Shown in pieces: positions 7,459 to 13,690 of a stretch of DNA of 13,690 nt; the stretch's first letter is position 1, and each line of letters opens with the position of its first letter. Position numbers and translations under genes: made by a program. This DNA is from Myxococcota bacterium (lineage in GTDB: Bacteria; Myxococcota_A; Polyangia; HGW-17), in the NCBI GenBank assembly GCA_018821745.1, contig JAHJLU010000731.1:1-13690 (forward strand). Reading direction: 5' to 3'. A model generated the notes under the pieces. That model did not search any database. It saw only the letters and a list, made by a program, of their open reading frames with translations, and was not told the origin of the DNA.

Positions 7459-8166
7459 ATGGAATCTGGCAACAATAAACTGGGACTCATTTCGGCTGCA
7501 TGGGATCTGTTCACCCAAAAAGGATACGAAAACACAACGGTGAAAGATATTCTCGATCGCATGAAGCTGGCCAAGGGCACCTTTTATCACTACTTCGCCT
7601 CAAAAGAGAGCATTCTCAACGATGTCACCGAGTACGTCCTCACAAAACAGCTGAGCGCGTACCAGGAAAAACTCCGCGATGAAGACGTGGGCGCCATGGG
7701 CAGGCTCTACCTGCTTTTTGACCACCTGAAGACGTGGAAACTCAATAACACCATCTTCATGCGGACCCTTCTCCGGACTGTCTATTCCGAAAAGAATCTG
7801 AAACTGCGGCACCATCTGTTTGACAAAATGGTCACCATCCTCTCGCCCCTCCTGGCTGATATCTTTGAGCAAGGGGTCCGGGAGGGGGTTTTCCGGATTG
7901 AACACCCCCTTGAGACAGCGCAGTTGGTTCTCCATATGGGATTTACCGTCGGCAGCATGGTCGCCCGGGAGATCCTTGCGTTCATGGATAACCCCGGGGA
8001 CTCACCTCAGGCTGAGCGTATCCTCCGGCTGAGTGATTGTTACTTCGACTCCATGGAAAAAATCATCGGCGTTGATTCCGGCGCCTTGGACAGAGCCTCT
8101 TTGGCAGATCTTTTCACTATCATCGGCGTGGGTCAGCAATCACAAGCCCCTGCACCTGTTACCTGA
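7459..8166 (+). CDS. TetR/AcrR-family transcriptional regulator
   Basis: A 235-residue protein. Residues about 8-55 are a typical TetR DNA-binding domain: AAWDLFTQKGYENTTVKDIL, then a helix-turn-helix with KLAKGTFYHYFASKESIL, the family's most conserved stretch. The remaining helical domain (about 56-205) would bind an unknown ligand and dimerise; the last 25-30 residues are variable. GGAGAA 7 bases before the ATG supports the start. The gene sits behind its own promoter and a perfect 15-bp inverted repeat, so autorepression is likely. It is divergent from the Cys-rich repeat lipoprotein gene about 250 bp away, and no transporter or enzyme gene is adjacent. Its targets, beyond possibly itself and the divergent lipoprotein, cannot be read from the window. 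Confidence 0.92.
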   Translation: MESGNNKLGLISAAWDLFTQKGYENTTVKDILDRMKLAKGTFYHYFASKESILNDVTEYVLTKQLSAYQEKLRDEDVGAMGRLYLLFDHLKTWKLNNTIFMRTLLRTVYSEKNLKLRHHLFDKMVTILSPLLADIFEQGVREGVFRIEHPLETAQLVLHMGFTVGSMVAREILAFMDNPGDSPQAERILRLSDCYFDSMEKIIGVDSGALDRASLADLFTIIGVGQQSQAPAPVT

Positions 8167-8546
8167 ACGTGGGTGTGGGGGGCAGGATCCCCAAATATGG
8201 TCCCGGGTGCAATACCTACAAAGCGACCCCCAAAGGCTCATTTACCATGGACAAAACGCTCACCTGTAACGAAACAAAAAGCAAGGAATGATCACGGTTT
8301 ATTGCAAGAGGGACACCGTCTTCGCCAACTTCAACCACGCTACCGTAAGGGCTATCGCCGACACCAAAGTAAGGGGCACCCTGTGGGCTACCTACCAGGG
8401 ACGTACCATCACACACACAGTTACCATTCACTGAGTTCCCCCCTGCATTTCATATTTTTTTCCAGAGGCGGTAAACCTTTTTCCTCTCCATAGGCTCTAA
8501 TGCTTGGTAAGAAAGGGCTTGTCCAAAGAGCCGGTGGTCATCCTCC
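8167..8546 (+). other. Intergenic stretch between tetR and the ECF sigma operon
   Basis: It contains a small frameshifted ORF (described separately) and, at 8435-8546, the leader of the sigma operon. A possible ECF-type promoter, GTAAACC (8471-8477), 18 bp, TCTAAT (8496-8501), lies about 45 bases before the sigma start codon, but the match is weak. No clear terminator for tetR was found. Confidence 0.35.
8247..8434 (+). pseudogene. Small ORF broken by a one-base frameshift (unknown family)
   Basis: From ATG at 8247 the frame reads MDKTLTCNETKSKE and stops at 8289-8291. If one A is added to the A5 run at 8276-8280, the frame continues as KQGMITVYCKRDTVFANF and on through a beta-strand-like sequence to TGA at 8432-8434, about 62 residues in total. 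The first frame is also open upstream of the ATG, reading GGRIPKYGPGCNTYKATPKG, so the fragment could be the 3' remnant of a longer gene lost upstream. The joined product looks like the end of a beta-sandwich or secreted protein with paired cysteines. AAAGG lies about 10 bases before the ATG. It may be a decayed gene, a sequencing indel, or chance. No family is recognised. Confidence 0.35.
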
Positions 8547-9077
8547 ATGAAACAGTCTCCGGAACAAAACACACTGAAACAGCAACTGGTGGAGCTGGCA
8601 CCCCTGGGGTATACCATCTCCTTCCGGATGCTCGGCAGTGCCGAGGCGGCTGAGGAAGCGTTGCAAAACGCCTATGTGGAGGCGCTGAAGGGGTTGAGAG
8701 GGTTTCGGGGAGAGGCCGCGCTCTCCACCTGGTTTACCCGGATCGTCATCAATGTCTGCAACCGCCAGTTTCGCTACCTGCGCAAGCTGGACAGGCTCCT
8801 TACGGGAACCGACATGGAGTTGGTCCCCGACAACAGCATCGACACATCCCGTGACGCAAGCATGACCGCCCGGATCCATAGCGCGGTTGCAGATCTGCCA
8901 CCGCGGCAGAAGACCGCCCTGGTGCTCCGTTATGGTGAAGGCCTTGACCTCGCACAGATGGCCAATGTCATGGGATGCACCGTCGGCGCAGTAAAGGCCC
9001 ATCTCTCAAAAGGCATCCATAAATTGAAGAAAAAACTAACCCCGCTGCCCACAGGGGAGGTCCTCCATGAAACCTGA
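8547..9077 (+). CDS. ECF-type RNA polymerase sigma factor
   Basis: A 176-residue protein, the usual size for extracytoplasmic-function sigma factors. Residues about 17-77 form sigma region 2 (ISFRMLGSAEAAEEALQNAY, then GEAALSTWFTRIVINVCNRQ, the conserved core- and -10-binding helices). Residues about 110-165 form region 4 (SAVADLPPRQKTALVLRYGE, then a helix-turn-helix AQMANVMGCTVGAVKAHLSK and the basic GIHKLKKKL). There is no region 1.1 or 3. The start has only a weak GGTGG upstream. The 3' end overlaps the next gene by 11 bp, so sigma and anti-sigma are translationally coupled. It is expected to be held inactive by that membrane protein and released on a periplasmic signal, and it probably activates its own operon. 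Confidence 0.92.
   Translation: MKQSPEQNTLKQQLVELAPLGYTISFRMLGSAEAAEEALQNAYVEALKGLRGFRGEAALSTWFTRIVINVCNRQFRYLRKLDRLLTGTDMELVPDNSIDTSRDASMTARIHSAVADLPPRQKTALVLRYGEGLDLAQMANVMGCTVGAVKAHLSKGIHKLKKKLTPLPTGEVLHET
9056..9066 (+). promoter_or_regulatory. Anti-sigma ribosome binding site embedded in an inverted repeat
   Basis: GGAGGTCCTCC, directly before the anti-sigma ATG at 9067. GGAGG is a strong Shine-Dalgarno sequence with 6-base spacing, and its exact complement CCTCC fills the spacer. The one-base centre prevents a tight local hairpin, so any masking would involve partial or alternative pairing. The site lies inside the sigma gene, so translating ribosomes would open it. Confidence 0.45.
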
Positions 9078-9552
9078 TTGCACCATGGCACAGTCCCAAC
9101 TGCTGGAATCGGAGCTCTCCATGCTCCCGGCTGCTCTCCAGCACCACATCAACACCTGTCCCGCGTGCCGGGAGTTTGCCTCCACGCTGGCTCAGGTCTC
9201 GGCCCACCTGCAGCAGCCCGTCCCGGGGATCCAGCGTGCGAAGAGCATAGCCCGGCGTGTTGTGTTCCGGGAGGAACCACAGCAGGTGTTCTGGCAGATT
9301 CCGGGGATCTCCTTCGGGCTCTCTGTGGCGGTGGTGATCCTCTTTTTGGGTCTCAGGCCCGATCTGCCATCACGGCAATACCACATCAGCAAAACGTCCG
9401 GGACAGGCAACGCTGATTTAACCACCACCACGGTGAGTTCACTAACAAAAAGTAATAACTCTTCAGTGAAGAGTGTGGGTCTCACGGTGCCCAGACACCT
9501 GACCCCCTACTCTGCTCTGGGTTCATCTCTGAGCAAAAAGGAAGGTATGTAA
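9067..9552 (+). CDS. Membrane-anchored anti-sigma factor with zinc-binding motif
   Basis: A 161-residue protein. The N-terminal domain (about 1-50) carries H27-I-N-T-C31-P-A-C34, the H-x3-C-x2-C signature of zinc-binding anti-sigma domains; residues 77-96 form one transmembrane helix (QIPGISFGLSVAVVILFLGL). The C-terminal 60 residues are Ser/Thr-rich and predicted periplasmic. The start at 9067 gives an 11-bp overlap with the ECF sigma gene and has GGAGG at good spacing. The stop overlaps the next ATG (TAATG), so three genes are tightly coupled. The inferred role is to bind the sigma factor at the inner face of the membrane and release it in response to the periplasmic partner encoded next. 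Order and topology resemble cnr/ncc-type metal-sensing systems, though sequence similarity to CnrY is not evident. Confidence 0.88.
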   Translation: MKPDCTMAQSQLLESELSMLPAALQHHINTCPACREFASTLAQVSAHLQQPVPGIQRAKSIARRVVFREEPQQVFWQIPGISFGLSVAVVILFLGLRPDLPSRQYHISKTSGTGNADLTTTTVSSLTKSNNSSVKSVGLTVPRHLTPYSALGSSLSKKEGM

Positions 9553-10292
9553 TGACCAAGCAAGGTTGGATCGCCATTATTCTCGCCATCGTGTTTCCGT
9601 CTACGGCGCTCATTATCGTGCTGGCCTCCAGGGGTAGCAATGAACACCGCCACCCCGCTCACGGGCCAGCGTGTCGCCATGACGGGCCCCGGCATTTCCC
9701 CGAATGGAATAAACCCCCGGGCCATGGTCCCGCTGTGCCCTTTCCAAGAAGACCTCCTTTGTTTTCCCCTACTGAATCTCCCCTGAAGGCCATGACCCGG
9801 GATCTATCTCTTTCCCCTGAGCAGGTGAAAAAAATTCAAAAAATCGAAACAGATACGCGAAAAAAAGAAGAGGAACTCCAGGGCAAAATAGACACACTCG
9901 AAGAAAAACTCCACCAGCTGTTGAAAATAGATCCTGTGGACCGCCCAGGCTGCCTGAAGATCATGGAAGAGATGTCAAGAATCCGCCTCAGCATCGACAC
10001 TATCCGCATCTTCAGGCCTCTGGACATCCGTGGTGTTTTCACGCCTGCTCAGCGCTCCATTTTTGAAAAACACATGAAAATAGAACCCTTCAAGAAAAGA
10101 CCGGGGCACGGGCATTTTGGCCCCCGTCCCATGCAATTATTGCCTCCCGGTTCCCCCATGGGTTTTATGCAGCCTGGTCCCCCCAGGATGCCCGGTCCTC
10201 CCATGCAATTCATGAATCCCGGTCCTCCCATGGACACGCCCCCTGCTCTGGACTCCATGAATGGCCCCGGCATGCGGCGTAGAGCACCATGA
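9552..10292 (+). CDS. Spy/CpxP/CnrX-like periplasmic sensor with His-rich neck and Met/Pro-rich tail
   Basis: A 246-residue protein. Residues 5-25 form a single N-terminal membrane anchor or uncleaved signal. Residues 30-60 are His-rich (H32, H34, H37, H43, H48, H58, plus C41). Residues about 75-178 form a four-helix Spy-like core: LSLSPEQVKKIQKIETD, a charged coiled coil (TRKKEEELQGKIDTLEEKL), and FTPAQRSIFEKHM, the last being the LTxxQ-type motif. The tail (188-246) is Pro/Gly/Met-rich with nine Met, including MGFM and MQFM. The start overlaps the anti-sigma stop by one base and has AAGGAAGG upstream. Its position after an ECF sigma/anti-sigma pair matches periplasmic heavy-metal sensor proteins such as CnrX. 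The ligand is not proven; the Met-x-x-Met motifs suggest Cu(I) or Ag(I), and the His cluster Cu(II), Ni or Zn. A general envelope-stress sensor is the alternative. Confidence 0.8.
   Translation: MTKQGWIAIILAIVFPSTALIIVLASRGSNEHRHPAHGPACRHDGPRHFPEWNKPPGHGPAVPFPRRPPLFSPTESPLKAMTRDLSLSPEQVKKIQKIETDTRKKEEELQGKIDTLEEKLHQLLKIDPVDRPGCLKIMEEMSRIRLSIDTIRIFRPLDIRGVFTPAQRSIFEKHMKIEPFKKRPGHGHFGPRPMQLLPPGSPMGFMQPGPPRMPGPPMQFMNPGPPMDTPPALDSMNGPGMRRRAP
10191..10232 (+). repeat. 27-bp direct repeat encoding the PGPPM tail units
   Basis: CCCGGTCCTCCCATG occurs exactly at 10191-10205 and 10218-10232 (period 27 bp, nine codons). More degenerate copies precede it at about 10147-10190. The tail of the sensor protein therefore seems to have grown by short in-frame duplication. 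Confidence 0.7.
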
Positions 10293-10349
10293 GCAAATAA
10301 CCACCCCGTAGCAGATCCAACCTCCGACCCCCTAAAAAGCAGGCAATAA

Positions 10350-11636
10350 ATGAAAAGAATAATCATTATTATTGGATTGATCTATCCATGTGCGGCCAAT
10401 GGGACCTACTCCCTCTACGCCCTCTACGATGAAGACGGCGGCTCCATTACCGACACCGAGATTGAGGAACATTTCAATCTGGCCCGGTGTTTGTGTGATG
10501 AGGCCGCAGGGAGCGACGAGTCTCTCTCCACCACCCTCGCCCTTGACTACGACGGGGACTATGACGGTACTGATCATTACTTTTACATGGGGTCCGACTG
10601 TTCCAATACGGCTGTAGACCTGGACAACTGTGCTGATTTGGGGACGGAAAACGTCAACGCCCTCTCCTCCAGTCTTTTGTATATTCCGATTCCTGTGAAC
10701 TACCTGGTGGATCCCGATGATGGAGTCTGTTCCGAGATCAGTTCCGGCTCCAACACCCTCTCCATCTTCTCATCGAGGGAGAGCCGGACCACGGAATACA
10801 CATACTCCATGGCATTTGACACGAAGCCGCCCACGGCGCCCTATGACATTTCCGTCTCTTCCGGGGAGAACGCTCTCGTTGTTTCCTGGGATACCGATGA
10901 TGTTGAAATCCAGGGAATAGAGCGGTTCAATATCCTGTGCATGCGAGATGATGTTCCCGCCGAGGGCGCTTCGGAGAATCAGGCTGACTGGGTGGACACG
11001 GAGTTGGTGTGTGGAAAAACCCTGAGCGTGAGCGAGGAGAAACGCACCTGGAATCTCAAACAGCGCGACTGTCCAGCAGGGGCGGTTACCACGGGAGGAC
11101 GGCCCGTGGCCTGCTACGTATGCGGGAGTGTGGCATCTGGCGTGGGCAAAGTCCGTATAGAGGGGCTGGAAAATACGGTGGAGTACACCGTGAGTGTGGT
11201 CGCGGTGGATGATTTCAACAATCCCTCGGAACAAAGTGAAGCTGTCACGGGGATCCCCATGCCGACAATGGATTTTGCTGAAGCATACAAGGCAGCGGGT
11301 GGTGACGCGTCTGGTGAATACTGTTTCATCGGGTCAACCGTGTTTGGGGGAAAAACCCATTTTGCCCTGACCCCACTGCGAAGATTCCGCGACTCCATTC
11401 TGCTTCCCTTCTCCCCCACAAGGAAGCTGGTCAGATGGTACTACGCCAATGGCGGTACCTGGGCCAAAGCGATGGAAGGCAGCGGCGTGAAAGGTCAAGC
11501 ATTGCTGGCACTTTTAAAGCTGCTGTTCAGTCTTATGGCACTGCTGCTTGCCCTTCCTCATTGGTTTTTTGTTTGTGCTGCTGCAATATTTTTCATGAAC
11601 TCATTTTACAGCATGCGTGTTCGGTTAAGGGGCTAA
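10350..11636 (+). CDS. Secreted FN3-like protein with CFI-box-type C-terminal sorting/anchor region
   Basis: A 428-residue protein. A short signal peptide (MKRIIIIIGLIYPCAANG) is followed by a Cys- and Asp-rich N-terminal domain (about 19-155), a fibronectin-III-like beta domain (about 158-303, from KPPTAPYDISVSS to EYTVSVVAVDDFNNPSEQSE) with extra cysteines, a linker (DFAEAYKAAGGDASGEY), then CFI at 325-327. The tail has LRRFRDSILLPFSPTRKLVR and YYANGG, followed by hydrophobic helices (about 386-419) and a basic end (RVRLRG). This is the layout of the CFI-box C-terminal domain found on many myxobacterial surface proteins, usually CFIATAAYG; here it is CFIGSTVFG. AGCAGG precedes the ATG. It lies 57 bp after the Spy-like gene with no terminator between, so it is probably part of the ECF operon or regulon. 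Its surface role is unknown. Confidence 0.8.
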   Translation: MKRIIIIIGLIYPCAANGTYSLYALYDEDGGSITDTEIEEHFNLARCLCDEAAGSDESLSTTLALDYDGDYDGTDHYFYMGSDCSNTAVDLDNCADLGTENVNALSSSLLYIPIPVNYLVDPDDGVCSEISSGSNTLSIFSSRESRTTEYTYSMAFDTKPPTAPYDISVSSGENALVVSWDTDDVEIQGIERFNILCMRDDVPAEGASENQADWVDTELVCGKTLSVSEEKRTWNLKQRDCPAGAVTTGGRPVACYVCGSVASGVGKVRIEGLENTVEYTVSVVAVDDFNNPSEQSEAVTGIPMPTMDFAEAYKAAGGDASGEYCFIGSTVFGGKTHFALTPLRRFRDSILLPFSPTRKLVRWYYANGGTWAKAMEGSGVKGQALLALLKLLFSLMALLLALPHWFFVCAAAIFFMNSFYSMRVRLRG

Positions 11637-11644
11637 GATGCTAA

Positions 11645-11658
11645 TTTTCAATTGAAAA
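11645..11658. repeat. 14-bp perfect palindrome in the convergent gene junction
   Basis: TTTTCAATTGAAAA spans the stop codon of the minus-strand acidic gene and lies 9 bp past the stop of the plus-strand CFI-box gene. It is AU-only at the base and too weak for a classic intrinsic terminator, but it is the only dyad in the 11-bp convergent gap. Confidence 0.3.
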
Positions 11659-11881
11659 GGAGCTCGCTCTGGTCCTCAAGACAGTAGCTTTTCATCATCC
11701 CCAGCATGAGGCTCTCAAAATTGGCTTCACTGAACTGTTCAGCGGGATTGAGATCGAGCGCGCGCAGATGCTGCGTAATGATGGCAACGTCCATGCTGTC
11801 ACAGCCCAGCGGGGCCGTATCGAGATCTTCGGCCCAGCTGAAATCAGGAATGGCCGCATCACTGTAAGGTTGCATATCCAT
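11648..11881 (-). CDS. Small, very acidic orphan protein (77 residues)
   Basis: It begins MDMQPYSDAAIPDF and has 15 Asp/Glu against one Arg and one Lys, for a net charge near -13. It has no signal peptide or membrane segment and is expected to be cytosolic. The N-terminal third is Asp/Pro/Trp-containing and probably disordered; residues about 30-75 look like two amphipathic helices (DSMDVAIITQHLRALDLN and AEQFSEANFESLMLGMMKSY). The start at 11881 is decided by AAGGAG at 6-base spacing and by a promoter at 11918-11946; the frame is open up to 12010, but that longer start would begin upstream of the promoter. The gene is alone, convergent with the ECF operon and downstream of the beta-propeller gene. 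The family is not recognised; possibilities include a small regulator or adaptor, with DNA-mimic behaviour purely speculative. Confidence 0.65.
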   Translation of the reverse strand: MDMQPYSDAAIPDFSWAEDLDTAPLGCDSMDVAIITQHLRALDLNPAEQFSEANFESLMLGMMKSYCLEDQSELLFN

Positions 11882-11917
11882 ATGATGCTCCTTTTCAAGA
11901 AAATCTATGCGAGGAAT

Positions 11918-11946
11918 ATTATGAGATTTATACTTGAAAGTTGCAA
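11918..11946 (-). promoter_or_regulatory. Sigma70-like promoter of the small acidic protein gene
   Basis: On the minus strand TTGCAA (11946-11941, 4/6), a 17-bp spacer and CATAAT (11923-11918, 5/6), in an AT-rich island between GC-rich flanks. The predicted start near 11911 leaves a leader of about 30 bases containing AAGGAG. Confidence 0.5.
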
Positions 11947-12050
11947 CACCGTTTGATTCAAAAATATTGTTGCTGCCTGGAAGGTTCGGTGGCTGCGCTG
12001 CGAAGAGCACTGCGGCATGAAGATCCCCGTGGAGGGAGAGGGGGCTGCGA

Positions 12051-13690
12051 TCAGGGTGTCAGACACTGACCTGTCTCCCAGGTGTAGGTCATCGCGCACA
12101 CCTGATCGCTGGTGCAGGTGCCACTGCAGCCGACGACAGAGAGACTCTGGGCCGGCTCGCAGAAGGGGGCCAGCGTCTTGCGGTGGGTCTTCCAGACCGC
12201 CTCGGCTGAGATGTAGTTCGGTGGCATAAAGAAGTGCTGGTGGAGCATGCACATCTTACCATCCTCACAGTCGTTGCCGGTGACACATGGGCGTGAACAG
12301 ACCATGAGGCCCCGGTACCCGTCGAAGAGCGTCGCGGAGATGAAGGGAGCGCCAAGATACCAGGCGCCGGCCAGAGGCAAACAGACGCCGTGCTCGCACT
12401 CCTCGGGCCCATTACAGGGAGCGTCGTCGGGGAGCGGCCCCGGCATGACGCAGACCTGCCCCAGGAGATCAACCTGACCGCACACCTCCCCGGGCCAGGC
12501 GGCGCAGTCGCCGTCGCCTCCGCAGCTCTTGGGCTCACAGCGCTGCACCCCGTTGCAGGTCATGCCCACTGGACACAGCCCACCAGAACAGGGAGGGCCA
12601 TTGGTAGCGGGGTCGGGGTCCGGGGACCCTGTGCAGACGCCGTTGGAGTTTGGGTTGGAGGCGTTGGCCACAGAGCAGGTGAAGCCAACGTCACAGGGCT
12701 CCTGTGTGAATCCTCCACAGTAGGGCAGATAGGGCAGACGCGGGTTGGGCTTGCAGACGCCCGTGAAGGCGGTGTCCGTTTCTCCCATGCATACTAAGCC
12801 ATGGGGACAGGGCGACGAGGCCGAGCACGGGTCATCGTGGGGAAGGAGGGGATCGATGACGGAGGTCAGATCGAGGACCTCAAGGCGGGACGCGGCCGTG
12901 GTGTCGGCGTAGTGGAGGAAGACAAGCCGATCTTGCCCAACGAAAATTGCACGTCCCCGGGGGGAGTCGAGCAGGATCCGCTCGGCGGAGACACCGGGCC
13001 GGACGGCCACGGGGAGGTTGGTGCCGTTGAGCGAGAGCATCGCGATGGTATTGTTACTCTGGGCGTCACCGTACCAGAACTCCGTGAGTCCCACGGGGTC
13101 GACTACCCGCTGGTTGTTATACTGGGAGATCCGCTGTTCAAAGAGGGGACCGGGCGCGATACCCTCAGGGACTGGTTCGAAACCACCTCCCGTCAACCGT
13201 TTGAAGGCTCGGGAGCCGATGATGAAATAGTCTCCCGTGACGTCAAAAGAGGGTGCACCGGCGGGAGGGTCATCTGCCACACCCAGCCATTCACGCACAC
13301 GCTCGTCGGCGATGACGAGACCCGTGGCATCCACGATCTTCATGAAGGGGACATCGACTCCCCCGGTGGAGAGGGTCGCCCCAGCGAGGATGGTCTCGGA
13401 AGAACCCGGCACGGGCGCCACTCCACGGACGCCTTCCAGATCCACCACGGACACCTCCATGTGGGTGGCCGCGTCGACGACGAGGATCTGTGTGCCGTAA
13501 TTGCGGTCGAGGCGCCCGTTGGTGAAAAAGAGGTGATTGGAGAGGGGGTTGTAGCCGATGAGGGTCCCGAGCATCTGGCGCACGATGGTCATGGTGGGCA
13601 GGTGGATGACCATCACACCGGCCTCCTGGGTCGACGCGTAGAGGAACTCCCCGTCGGGGGAGGGATAGGCCATGCCACTGAAGTAGCAGC
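12051..13690 (-). CDS. Beta-propeller plus Cys-rich surface protein (5' end outside window)
   Basis: The frame is open to the window edge (CYFSG precedes the first in-window Met), so the N-terminus and any signal peptide are missing; at least 545 residues are present. The N-terminal half reads like repeated beta-propeller blades (YPSPDGEFLYASTQEAGVMV, TQILVVDAATHMEVSVVDLE, GRAIFVGQDRLVFLHYADTT), similar to YVTN/NHL-like surface propellers. From about residue 280 on, the protein is disulphide-rich: successive modules of the form DPC...SPCPHGLVC...GVC, EPCDVGFTC, GLCPVGMTC, DGDCAAWPGEVC and EECEHGVC, ending SGTCTSDQVCAMTYTWETGQC. Such modules are common on secreted proteins of Myxococcota and relatives. 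Base composition is clearly richer in G+C than the genes to the left. It is likely an extracellular or surface-attached protein; the ligand is unknown. Confidence 0.85.
   Translation of the reverse strand, partial: CYFSGMAYPSPDGEFLYASTQEAGVMVIHLPTMTIVRQMLGTLIGYNPLSNHLFFTNGRLDRNYGTQILVVDAATHMEVSVVDLEGVRGVAPVPGSSETILAGATLSTGGVDVPFMKIVDATGLVIADERVREWLGVADDPPAGAPSFDVTGDYFIIGSRAFKRLTGGGFEPVPEGIAPGPLFEQRISQYNNQRVVDPVGLTEFWYGDAQSNNTIAMLSLNGTNLPVAVRPGVSAERILLDSPRGRAIFVGQDRLVFLHYADTTAASRLEVLDLTSVIDPLLPHDDPCSASSPCPHGLVCMGETDTAFTGVCKPNPRLPYLPYCGGFTQEPCDVGFTCSVANASNPNSNGVCTGSPDPDPATNGPPCSGGLCPVGMTCNGVQRCEPKSCGGDGDCAAWPGEVCGQVDLLGQVCVMPGPLPDDAPCNGPEECEHGVCLPLAGAWYLGAPFISATLFDGYRGLMVCSRPCVTGNDCEDGKMCMLHQHFFMPPNYISAEAVWKTHRKTLAPFCEPAQSLSVVGCSGTCTSDQVCAMTYTWETGQCLTP

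Noticed and set aside
8178..8193. G-run/CCCC hairpin-like sequence just after the tetR stop
   Set aside because: Pairing is limited to GGGG/CCCC without a following T-run, so it is not a credible terminator.
8216..8431. 71-codon minus-strand ORF
   Set aside because: It is opposite the frameshifted plus-strand coding signal, with no start signals and no recognisable motif.
10770..11234. 154-codon minus-strand ORF opposite the FN3/CFI-box gene
   Set aside because: Shadow of a well-supported secreted protein; no ribosome binding site or domain.
11882..12010. Longer N-terminus (43 extra residues) for the small acidic protein
   Set aside because: It would start upstream of the promoter at 11918-11946 and has no ribosome binding site, whereas the start at 11881 has AAGGAG at ideal spacing.
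12390..12797. 135-codon plus-strand ORF opposite the beta-propeller/Cys-rich gene
   Set aside because: An expected antisense open frame in GC-rich DNA; no start signal and no family resemblance.

Overview
The window reads as accessory, envelope-oriented DNA from a Gram-negative bacterium, most likely a delta-proteobacterial or Myxococcota/Bradymonadota-like lineage. The clues are three lipoproteins with clear lipoboxes, a lipoprotein built from eleven 'Myxococcus-type' Cys-rich repeats (CGDG...CDDGN...GDGC), a secreted FN3-like protein ending in a CFI-box-like C-terminal region, and a beta-propeller/Cys-rich surface protein. Base composition is uneven: some blocks inside 2.0-4.6 kb are about 37-42% G+C, while the last 1.6 kb is strongly GC-rich. 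This fits an uncultured lineage or a mosaic region better than a typical 70% GC myxobacterium, but the taxonomy is an inference. No rRNA, tRNA, CRISPR array or insertion sequence was seen.

Layout. Positions 84-5424 (all minus strand) hold, in transcription order, a small Cys-containing lipoprotein with a probable frameshift near its 3' end (5424-4753, or to 4640 after frame correction), an HscC-type Hsp70 (4498-2768) with a good sigma70-like promoter, a J-domain protein that starts one base after the hscC stop codon (2766-1999), a candidate intrinsic terminator (1861-1892), and a 570-residue lipoprotein (1796-84). Positions 5699-7204 (minus) encode the Cys-rich repeat lipoprotein. An AT-rich intergenic region separates it from a divergent TetR-family regulator (7459-8166, plus), whose promoter ends at a perfect 15-bp inverted repeat. 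A 380-bp stretch follows that contains only a small frameshifted ORF.

Positions 8547-11636 (plus) form the most interesting unit: an ECF sigma factor, an overlapping membrane-bound anti-sigma factor with an H-x3-C-x2-C zinc motif, an overlapping Spy/CnrX-like periplasmic protein with a His-rich neck and a Met/Pro-rich tail, and, 57 bp later, the FN3/CFI-box secreted protein. The arrangement suggests a periplasmic metal- or envelope-stress-sensing switch whose operon also carries a surface protein of unknown job.

Positions 11648-11881 (minus) encode a 77-residue, very acidic orphan protein with its own promoter and a strong ribosome binding site. Positions 12051-13690 (minus) carry the 3' part of a beta-propeller plus disulphide-rich protein that runs off the window edge.
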